Of a stretch of 35,410 bases of DNA, positions 17,205 to 23,349 are shown in pieces; position 1 is the stretch's first letter, and every line of letters starts with the position of its first letter. The stretch spans positions 1 to 35,410 of IMG/VR virus record IMGVR_UViG_3300032323_003479; one strand, given 5' to 3'. Made by a program: the position numbers and the translations under genes. The stretch comes from a virus. A model generated the notes under the pieces. It saw only the letters and a list, made by a program, of their open reading frames with translations. It was not told where the DNA came from and did no database searches.

Positions 17205-18298
17205 GCCAGGTTTTAAAAAGTTTACAATTAGTTACACAATCATATTCTGGAACTCCAAGTACAGGTACTGGAGCTTTATTTGCTAGTGGTAGTACTTTAT
17301 ATTTTGAGAATGCCACGGGTACTTTATTTCCTTTAGGATTAACAAGTGGTGGATCTGGATACATTATAATTAGAGAATACACTGGATCAGCGCCAGGTGG
17401 TGGAACTTTAACTCCTACTTGGAATAACAATTCAAATATAAAATATATACAAGTAATTTGTGTAGGAGCAGGAGGAGGAGGAGGAAGTGGAGGTTATGGA
17501 AGTACATCGACAACTACCTCAATACAAGGAGGATCAGGAGGAGGTGGAGGAGCAATAGCTTGGGGATTTTTTGATTCTGCTTCATTGACCCAAGCCAGTT
17601 ACCCAATTTCTGTTGGAGCAGGAGGTGCAGGAGGAAGAGGAAGAGCTTTTGAAAATGCTAACCGTAGCGGATTCACAGGATCAGCAGGCCAATATACAAC
17701 CTTTGGTGGTAACATGGTTGGTGCTAGTGGAGGTAGTGGAGGAGCTGGAGGAAATGCATTTACAAACACATCCCGTGCTGGAGGAGTAGGAGGATTAGCT
17801 ATAGCTTGCCTCCCAGGCCCTGGTTTTGCCATTAATGGAGGAACAGGAGCAACAACCCCATTCACAGGAAATGCTTCTGATGCTACTAATTTTTTTTTAA
17901 CACCCCTCACCCCTACAGGAACAGCAGGTGGTGGCGCTGGTTATAATGTGAATAGTACTGGAGTTTTTGGTTCAGGCTCATTAGGAGCAGGTGGTTACCA
18001 ATGGAATACTCTTGTAGTTAATAATACTATTAATGGTGGATCAGGTTCAGCATATATAGTAGCAGCTACTGTTTTATTACAATCCACAAGTAGTGCATTT
18101 TTAGCTACTACTTATGGTTTAGGAGGAGGAGGAAATGGAGTAAGAACCCCTAATGATTTTACAGTAGCTGGAGGCCATGGTGGATTTTATGGAGCAGGAG
18201 GAGGTGGATCAGGATACGCTAGAGGTGCTGATCAAATAACAACTCAACCAGGTGGGAGTGGCTCCTCAGGTTTATGTATAGTAGTAGAATATTATTAA
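17201..18298 (+). CDS. Glycine-rich adhesin-like protein, copy 1
   Basis: 365 aa. The N-terminal 65 residues (SLQLVTQSY, GALFASGSTLYFENATGTL) form a small attachment-like region. From about 85 the protein is a glycine-rich domain with many GGGGG, GGxGG and GAGG runs separated by short variable loops, ending in SSGLCIVVEYY. This pattern is that of phage glycine-rich tip proteins; in some T4-type phages (gp38 adhesins) polyglycine helices pack into a receptor-binding sandwich. The fold for this protein is inferred. It has a diverged paralogue immediately downstream. The start overlaps the upstream stop (ATGA). Confidence 0.8.
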   Translation: MSQVLKSLQLVTQSYSGTPSTGTGALFASGSTLYFENATGTLFPLGLTSGGSGYIIIREYTGSAPGGGTLTPTWNNNSNIKYIQVICVGAGGGGGSGGYGSTSTTTSIQGGSGGGGGAIAWGFFDSASLTQASYPISVGAGGAGGRGRAFENANRSGFTGSAGQYTTFGGNMVGASGGSGGAGGNAFTNTSRAGGVGGLAIACLPGPGFAINGGTGATTPFTGNASDATNFFLTPLTPTGTAGGGAGYNVNSTGVFGSGSLGAGGYQWNTLVVNNTINGGSGSAYIVAATVLLQSTSSAFLATTYGLGGGGNGVRTPNDFTVAGGHGGFYGAGGGGSGYARGADQITTQPGGSGSSGLCIVVEYY

Positions 18299-18303
18299 AA
18301 GTT

Positions 18304-19404
18304 ATGGCAAAATTATTAAACACAACATTTTTAGTTACACAATCTGCCCCACCCACACCTGGATCTGGATTTGGGACAATGTATGCTAGTAGTAGTAAAT
18401 TATTTTTTAAAAACACTTCTGGTACAACATATGATTTAACAATTGCTGGTGGAGGTGGAGGATATGTTAATGTTTTAATTTACACATCAAGCGCTAACTG
18501 GTCGCCTCAACCTGGTCTCCAATATGTAAAAGTTATATGTGCTGGAGCAGGAGGTGGTGGAGGTTCTGGAAGAGTAGCTGGAGCTACTGCTACAACAGCT
18601 GGAGGACAAGGAGGTTGTGGAGGAAACATAAATGTAGGATATTTTTCTGCCTCTGCTTTATTAGGTAGTACATATACTGTAAATGTAGGAACTGGAGGAC
18701 CTGGAGGAGCACGAAGAACCTCAAATGCTGCATTAGCTGGATTAACAGGAACAGCAGGAATTTCTAGTTCTTTTGCTACAGGATCTGGAGCTAATTTTAC
18801 TAGATTAATATCTGCTCTTGGAGGTCCAGGTGGACAAGGAGGAGCAGCTGGTGGACTTGCAGGGGCAAATGCTTTACCAACAACAGCTCAAGTTCGTAAT
18901 CCCTATCCTCCTTTTTATTTTTGTGGAGTAGACGGTTCTATTGACGTAGCTGGCCCAACAAATGCAGCAAATGCATTGTCTGGAACTCGTTGGCTAGCTG
19001 GAGGAGGAACAGGGGGAAGGATATTTAACAATGAAGCATCTTCTTCAGGAGGATCTGGCTCAGCAATTTATTCATATAATACATTAATACAATCTGGATC
19101 ACCAAGTACTGCCGCTTCTGGACTATCAGGAAGTAATGGAGCCCCAGTACTAGATGTAGCACAGTTATTTTATTATAGTGGTAGTAATATAACTACTGGG
19201 GTTAGAATAGGCACAGGAGGACATGGTGGGGGCTCTGGAAATAGATCTGTAACACCATTAGTTAGTGGTGGTGGTGGAGGATCAGGGAGTCTAGGTGCAG
19301 GTGCAGGTGGTGGAGGGGGTGGCGCTTTAGGATTAAACACTGTATTTTCTGGAGCAGGAGGACTTGGTGGAGATGGATTTATAATAATTTTTGAATACTA
19401 TTAA
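18304..19404 (+). CDS. Glycine-rich adhesin-like protein, copy 2
   Basis: 366 aa, paralogue of the gene at 17201. Shared elements: an N-terminal LVTQS, then MYASSSKLFFKNTSGTTYDL matching the copy 1 collar, QYVKVICAGAGGGGGSG and the C-terminal GDGFIIIFEYY. The glycine runs and loops between them differ. Start chosen at ATG 18304, 5 bases after the upstream stop, because this gives an N-terminus that aligns with copy 1; an in-frame upstream start at 18274 would add ten unrelated residues and overlap copy 1. The two adhesins may offer alternative receptor specificities. Confidence 0.8.
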   Translation: MAKLLNTTFLVTQSAPPTPGSGFGTMYASSSKLFFKNTSGTTYDLTIAGGGGGYVNVLIYTSSANWSPQPGLQYVKVICAGAGGGGGSGRVAGATATTAGGQGGCGGNINVGYFSASALLGSTYTVNVGTGGPGGARRTSNAALAGLTGTAGISSSFATGSGANFTRLISALGGPGGQGGAAGGLAGANALPTTAQVRNPYPPFYFCGVDGSIDVAGPTNAANALSGTRWLAGGGTGGRIFNNEASSSGGSGSAIYSYNTLIQSGSPSTAASGLSGSNGAPVLDVAQLFYYSGSNITTGVRIGTGGHGGGSGNRSVTPLVSGGGGGSGSLGAGAGGGGGGALGLNTVFSGAGGLGGDGFIIIFEYY

Positions 19405-19416
19405 AAACAAAATACT

Positions 19417-19620
19417 ATGAGATGGTTAATGTTAAAATCAAATTATGTTATTGATATAATACTTTGGGATGGAGTAACTCCTTATGATTATCCCCATGAT
19501 TATGATACAATGATAGAAGACACTGCTTACAATATATCAGTGGGAGATTGGTATGAAGCTTCAGAAAATGTTTTTTACCACCCACTTTCTACTCCACCAG
19601 ATTTTCCACCAACTTCTTAA
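19417..19620 (+). CDS. Small hypothetical protein with WDGVTPY motif
   Basis: 67 aa. It begins MRWLMLKSNYVIDIILWDGV. The 'I..I.WDGVTPY' pattern followed by a short acidic stretch and VGDWYE is familiar from small proteins found near fibre genes in many phages, but their function is not established. It ends in a Pro-rich tail (PLSTPPDFPPTS). It is the last gene of the adhesin block, 12 bases after the glycine-rich copy 2. Confidence 0.6.
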   Translation: MRWLMLKSNYVIDIILWDGVTPYDYPHDYDTMIEDTAYNISVGDWYEASENVFYHPLSTPPDFPPTS

Positions 19621-19631
19621 ATATTTATAAT
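19621..19631 (+). promoter_or_regulatory. ATATTTATAAT motif, candidate late promoter
   Basis: Directly follows the stop at 19620 and lies 10 bases before the ATG at 19642. It marks the switch from adhesin genes to tail tube/sheath genes. Confidence 0.5.
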
Positions 19632-19641
19632 AAATTAAAAT

Positions 19642-19890
19642 ATGGAAACAAAAGTTTTAACCCAAGAAGAGATTACACAATTAAAAGAAGTACAACAAGA
19701 ACGATATTCTATAATTGATAAATTTGGTACTATTGAAATTCAATTTCAAGAATTAGAATCTACAAAACAAAAACTAAAACTTGATTATGAAAAACTAAAA
19801 CAAAAAGAAGATGTTTTAGGAAAACAATTACAATCAAAATATGGTGATGGAACTATTAATTTAGAAAAAGGAGAATTTATAAGCACTTAG
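19642..19890 (+). CDS. Small coiled-coil protein upstream of the sheath
   Basis: 82 aa. Almost entirely a charged helix with heptad-like spacing (EEITQLKEVQQERYSIIDKF ... LESTKQKLKLDYEKLKQKED), ending KYGDGTINLEKGEFIS. It is a predicted coiled coil, probably oligomeric. No enzymatic motif is seen. It sits between the adhesin block and the sheath gene with its own upstream motif. An assembly chaperone or structural linker is plausible, but the function is unknown. Confidence 0.65.
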   Translation: METKVLTQEEITQLKEVQQERYSIIDKFGTIEIQFQELESTKQKLKLDYEKLKQKEDVLGKQLQSKYGDGTINLEKGEFIST

Positions 19891-19909
19891 TTTTTCGAAA
19901 ATTTTTAGG

Positions 19910-19920
19910 ATATTTATTAA
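19910..19920 (+). promoter_or_regulatory. ATATTTATTAA motif, candidate late promoter
   Basis: Lies 40 bases before the sheath ATG, the longest spacing of the ten copies, so the sheath mRNA would carry a longer A-rich leader. Confidence 0.45.
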
Positions 19921-19960
19921 CAAACCCCAATTAAAAACAATTTAATTAATCTAAAATAAC

Positions 19961-21676
19961 ATGGCAGAAATTTTATTATCCCCCGGTGTTTTATCTAGAG
20001 AGATAGACGCCTCATTTATAGCAGAACAACCACCACAAATTGGTGCTGCTATCATAGGCCCAACTGTTAAAGGTCCTGTTGGTGTTCCTGTGACAGTTAC
20101 TTCATACACTGATTTCACTAGTCGTTTTGGTGAAACTGAAGTAATAGCTGGTACTGGTTCATTCTCATATTTTACTTCAATTGCAGCTTACAACTATTTC
20201 CAGAATGGTGGTGAGACATTATTAGTAACTCGTGTTGTATCAGGAACATATGGTCCTGCTACTGCCTCAGTTTCTAGTAGTACTGGAATAGCATTTAAAT
20301 TAGCTACTATTTCTGAAGGTGCTAATATGAATACTGGAACTTCAGTTGACACTAACAATGCTTTCAACTCAGTAGGTTCAGCTTCAATCCATAGTGTTCG
20401 TTTCCAAATTGTATCTCCAAACACTGCTTCAGGTACATTTAATTTATATGTTCGTAGAGGTGATGATGATGACAGAAACCCAGGTATCTTAGAAACTTAC
20501 ACTGGATTATCAATGGATCCACTTTCTGAGAACTATGTAGCTAGAAGAATTGGTGATTATAAGTTTACTCAAGTAAATTTAGATGGTGAAGCTACTTTAC
20601 AAATTACTGGTACTTATCCTAACAGATCAAGATATATAAGAGTAGAACAGGTACTTCAACCAACTCCACAATACTTAGTAGGTGGTGTTGCAAATATTGC
20701 TTACACTGGATCTATTCCTGTAGCTGGTGGTAACAACAATACTGGTTCATTTAATAATGGTGCTGGTGCTTTAGCAGCAGGTGCTAAATTTTATGATCAA
20801 ATTACCGCAGGTAACATTCAAGGTATTACTGCTTCTAACTACGCAAGTGCAAGTAGCTTATTAGCTAGTGCTAACGACTATCAGTTTAATGTGTTAATTG
20901 CTCCTGGTTTAAATTACGCTGACCATAAATCTACATTAGATGTTATTATCAGTAATACTGAAAATAGAGGTGATAATGTGTTTGTAATGGATTTAGGTGG
21001 CCCTTCAGTTTCAGCTAGTCAAGTTATAGCTACAGCTGCTACTGTTGATTCATCATATGTTGCCTCTTACTATCCATGGGTTCAAACTCTTGATCCTGCT
21101 ACTAACCAGTACGCGTTTGTACCTGCTTCTGTAATGATTCCAGGTGTGTTTGCTTATAATGATAGTGTAGCTGAGCCATGGTTTGCTCCTGCTGGTATTA
21201 CTAGAGGTGGATTAAGCACTGTAATTAGAGCTGCTTCTAAATTATCTCAAACTACTCGTGATAACTTATATCAAGGTAAAGTTAATCCAATCGCTACTTT
21301 CCCTGGTCAAGGTGTTGTAGTATATGGTAACAAAACCTTACAAACTAGAGCTTCCGCTTTGGATCGTATCAACGTTCGTCGTTTGATGATTGCACTTAAG
21401 GGATATATTGGTCAAATTGCTAATGGATTAGTGTTCCAACAGAACAATGCTTCTACAAGAAACTCATTCTTAGCTAATGTTAACCCATATCTTGAGTCAG
21501 TTCAACAAAGACAAGGTTTGTATGCGTTTAAAGTTGTAATGGATGATTCTATTAATAACGCAGCTGTAATTGACAGAAACGAATTAGTAGGTCAAATTTA
21601 CTTACAACCAACCAAGACAGCTGAATTCATTTACTTGAACTTCACACTTACTCCAACAGGTGTTGCTTTTGATTAA
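19961..21676 (+). CDS. gp18: Tail sheath protein gp18
   Basis: 571 aa (T4 gp18 is 659). It is the contractile sheath subunit that surrounds the tube and drives injection. The N-terminus (LLSPGVLSREID, GAAIIGPTVKGPVGVP, NYFQNGGETLLVTRVV) and the C-terminal core (INVRRLMIALKGYIGQIANG, AEFIYLNFTLTPTG) are characteristic of the phage sheath family. The middle (about 130-300) is the variable protruding domain. The gene has its own upstream motif. Codon use is richer in C-ending codons toward its 3' end, like gp23. Followed by gp19, as in T4. Confidence 0.95.
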   Translation: MAEILLSPGVLSREIDASFIAEQPPQIGAAIIGPTVKGPVGVPVTVTSYTDFTSRFGETEVIAGTGSFSYFTSIAAYNYFQNGGETLLVTRVVSGTYGPATASVSSSTGIAFKLATISEGANMNTGTSVDTNNAFNSVGSASIHSVRFQIVSPNTASGTFNLYVRRGDDDDRNPGILETYTGLSMDPLSENYVARRIGDYKFTQVNLDGEATLQITGTYPNRSRYIRVEQVLQPTPQYLVGGVANIAYTGSIPVAGGNNNTGSFNNGAGALAAGAKFYDQITAGNIQGITASNYASASSLLASANDYQFNVLIAPGLNYADHKSTLDVIISNTENRGDNVFVMDLGGPSVSASQVIATAATVDSSYVASYYPWVQTLDPATNQYAFVPASVMIPGVFAYNDSVAEPWFAPAGITRGGLSTVIRAASKLSQTTRDNLYQGKVNPIATFPGQGVVVYGNKTLQTRASALDRINVRRLMIALKGYIGQIANGLVFQQNNASTRNSFLANVNPYLESVQQRQGLYAFKVVMDDSINNAAVIDRNELVGQIYLQPTKTAEFIYLNFTLTPTGVAFD

Positions 21677-21691
21677 GGTTTAAACTGTAAC

Positions 21692-21702
21692 ATATTTATT
21701 AA
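21692..21702 (+). promoter_or_regulatory. ATATTTATTAA motif, candidate late promoter
   Basis: Between sheath and tube genes, 20 bases before the gp19 ATG. It would allow the tube to be made independently of the sheath. Confidence 0.5.
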
Positions 21703-21722
21703 CAAATAAAAACAAAAAGAAA

Positions 21723-22211
21723 ATGGCAATTATAAATAACAACGAAATGTTTTTTACAGCATTTGAACCAAAACAGGCTAACCGATTTATCCTGTATATG
21801 GATGGAGTGCCTACTTGGATGATCAAGGGTGTAAGTGCAGTAAGTTTGACTCAAGGTGAAGTAATATTAAACCACATTAACGTTTTACGTAAAGTAAAAG
21901 GTAAATCAGTTTGGGGTGATGTTACTATGACACTTCACGATCCAATCTCACCTTCTGGTGCTCAAGTAATCATGGAATGGGTTCGTTTATCACACGAATC
22001 AGTAACAGGTAGAGATGGATACTCTGACTTCTATAAGAAAGATTTAACTATCAATGCTCTCGGCCCTGTAGGTGACGTAGTAGCAGAATGGGTACTTAAA
22101 GGCGCATTTGTAAAAGACGCTAACTTCGGTGAATATAACTGGGATACTGAAAATACCGCTATAAACATCACAATGACATTAGCAATTGACTATGCCGTGT
22201 TAAACTACTAA
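21723..22211 (+). CDS. gp19: Tail tube protein gp19
   Basis: 162 aa, matching T4 gp19 (163). It forms the hexameric rings of the inner tail tube. Family features: an N-terminal FEPKQANRFILYMDGVPTWM, VKGKSVWGDVTMTLHDPI, GYSDFYKKDLTI, then GPVGDVVAEWVLKGAFVKDA and a C-terminal INITMTLAIDYAVLNY. Codon use is biased toward C-ending codons, as expected for an abundant protein. It is flanked by its own motif upstream and a strong terminator downstream. Confidence 0.95.
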   Translation: MAIINNNEMFFTAFEPKQANRFILYMDGVPTWMIKGVSAVSLTQGEVILNHINVLRKVKGKSVWGDVTMTLHDPISPSGAQVIMEWVRLSHESVTGRDGYSDFYKKDLTINALGPVGDVVAEWVLKGAFVKDANFGEYNWDTENTAINITMTLAIDYAVLNY

Positions 22212-22237
22212 AAGTTAAACTTAACAATTATAAAAAG

Positions 22238-22270
22238 AGCTCGCAAAAAATGCGAGCTTCTTTTTTTCTT
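22238..22270 (+). terminator. Rho-independent terminator after gp19
   Basis: An 8-bp perfect stem (AGCTCGCA with TGCGAGCT), five-A loop, then a T-rich run. It is the second of only two strong terminators in the window. Confidence 0.9.
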
Positions 22271-22272
22271 AT

Positions 22273-22283
22273 ATATTTATAAT
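22273..22283 (+). promoter_or_regulatory. ATATTTATAAT motif, candidate late promoter
   Basis: Immediately after the gp19 terminator and 32 bases before the gp26-like start, consistent with restarting transcription. Confidence 0.5.
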
Positions 22284-22315
22284 AAACAAATAAAACGTTA
22301 TAATAAAAATTATTT

Positions 22316-23050
22316 ATGGAAAATAAGTTTAGTATGCCAACAGAAGTTATAGATTTACCTTCAAAAGGTTTAGTCTACCCAGAAACAAGTCCTCTATCAA
22401 GCGGTAAAATTGAAATGAAATATATGACTGCTAAAGAAGAAGACATTTTAACCAATCAATCTTATATTCAAAAAGGAACAGTATTAGATGAACTAATTAA
22501 ATCTCTTATTGTTACTTCAGAAGCTAAGTATGAAGATTTAGTAGTAGGTGATAAAAATGCTTTATTAGTAGCTGCTCGTATTTTAGGTTATGGTAAAGAC
22601 TATACATTTACTTATAGTGGTGAAGAGCAAACAATTGATTTATCACTTATTGAAAATAAACCTTTTGATGAATCTTTATTTGTTAAAGGTAAAAATGAAT
22701 TTGCTTATACTCTTCCTTCAACAGGAATCAAAATTACTTATAAACTTTTAACAGGTCATGATGAGAAAAAAATCAATGCTGAGTTAGAAGGCATTAAAAA
22801 AATTAATAAATTTGCCTCTCCAGAACTATCAACCCGTTTAAAGTATATGATTACTTCAGTTGATGGTGATACAGAAGCTAAAACCATCAGACATTTTGTT
22901 GATAATATTTTCTTAGCCCGTGATTCTAAAGCTTTTAGAGAGCATATAAAGGAGGTACAACCAGATGTTGATCTGACCTTTTTTCCCGAAGGGAGCGACT
23001 CAAAAGTTAACATTCCAATTGGACTTAGCTTTTTTTGGCCTGACCTCTGA
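22316..23050 (+). CDS. gp26: gp26-like baseplate hub / tail-chaperone protein
   Basis: 244 aa (T4 gp26 is 208). It matches the 'T4 baseplate protein' family in its opening VIDLPSKGLVYPE, then IEMKYMTAKEEDILTNQSYI and a LLVAARILGYG segment; the rest is helical and charged. In T4, gp26 is needed to form the central hub and is genetically linked to tape-measure assembly. The ORF ends FFWPDL, 12 bases after a run of seven T (23030-23036). Shifting reading at that run joins it to the ORF ending at 23318, giving a 333-334 aa product. The location just before the tape measure is that of tail assembly chaperones in other phages. Confidence 0.8.
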   Translation: MENKFSMPTEVIDLPSKGLVYPETSPLSSGKIEMKYMTAKEEDILTNQSYIQKGTVLDELIKSLIVTSEAKYEDLVVGDKNALLVAARILGYGKDYTFTYSGEEQTIDLSLIENKPFDESLFVKGKNEFAYTLPSTGIKITYKLLTGHDEKKINAELEGIKKINKFASPELSTRLKYMITSVDGDTEAKTIRHFVDNIFLARDSKAFREHIKEVQPDVDLTFFPEGSDSKVNIPIGLSFFWPDL

Positions 23051-23318
23051 GATAGCTCAACAGTATAGGATTAATCTTTTTACACAAATTCACGAAATAG
23101 TTTTTCATGGCCAGGGCGGTTATGACTGGGAGACAGTCTATAACATGCCCATTTGGCTTCGTAAGTTCACTTTCCATAAAATGAAAGTATACTATGAAGA
23201 GAAAAATGGAGATGGAAATGGTGACTTAGCGTCTCAAACTAACGCTATTAAAGACGGTAAAATCCAAATCCCAGACCATTTTAAAGGTAAGTTAGAACAG
23301 AAAGCTCCAAAGTATTAA
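23019..23318 (+). CDS. Downstream half of a frameshifted pair, probably expressed as a gp26 fusion
   Basis: About 93-99 residues, in the +1 (equivalently -2) frame relative to the gp26-like ORF. The sequence RINLFTQIHEIVFHGQGGYD followed by WETVYNMPIWLRKFTFHKMK is well formed and clearly coding, then a polar C-terminal tail. It may correspond to T4 gp51 by position (hub assembly), but I do not recognise sequence similarity. The frame is open only from 22977, and its one candidate start before the conserved part is a TTG at 23019 without a usable ribosome binding site. Translation by ribosomal frameshift at the T7 run is the simplest reading. A base-count error in the T run would give the same picture. 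Confidence 0.75.
   Translation: MDLAFFGLTSEIAQQYRINLFTQIHEIVFHGQGGYDWETVYNMPIWLRKFTFHKMKVYYEEKNGDGNGDLASQTNAIKDGKIQIPDHFKGKLEQKAPKY
23030..23036 (+). promoter_or_regulatory. T7 slippery run, candidate +1/-2 frameshift site
   Basis: Zero frame reads AGC TTT TTT TGG CCT ... TGA (stop 23048-23050). A +1 or -2 shift reads AGC TTT TTT GGC CTG ... and continues to 23318. Only a weak 4-bp hairpin (TGAG/CTCA) lies just downstream. Confidence 0.55.
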
Positions 23319-23328
23319 TATTTATAAT
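23318..23328 (+). promoter_or_regulatory. ATATTTATAAT motif, candidate late promoter
   Basis: Overlaps the last base of the upstream stop and lies 21 bases before the tape measure ATG. Confidence 0.5.
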
Positions 23329-23349
23329 ATATTACTATTATAAAACACT

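Noticed and set aside
17599-17910. Minus-strand proline-rich ORF opposite the glycine-rich adhesin
   Set aside because: GGN glycine codons read as CCN proline on the opposite strand; an artefact of composition.
18274-18303. Earlier start for the second glycine-rich adhesin
   Set aside because: It would overlap the first copy by 25 bases and add residues with no match to the paralogue; ATG 18304 gives aligned N-termini.
6646-19620. Diversity-generating retroelement acting on the fibre tips
   Set aside because: No reverse transcriptase and no adenine-biased template/variable repeat pair was seen in the window. The paralogue differences look like ordinary divergence.
19887-19908. TTTTCGAAAA palindrome after the coiled-coil gene as a terminator
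   Set aside because: No loop can form without melting most of the stem, and all pairs but the central CG are A-T; too weak to call.
22948-22976. AAAGGAGGT followed by an ATG at 22965, as a start for the ORF ending at 23318
   Set aside because: That ATG is in the right frame but is followed by TTG ATC TGA, so it encodes only three residues. The purine run is explained by Lys-Glu-Val codons of the gp26-like gene. It is also too far from the T7 run to act as a frameshift stimulator.
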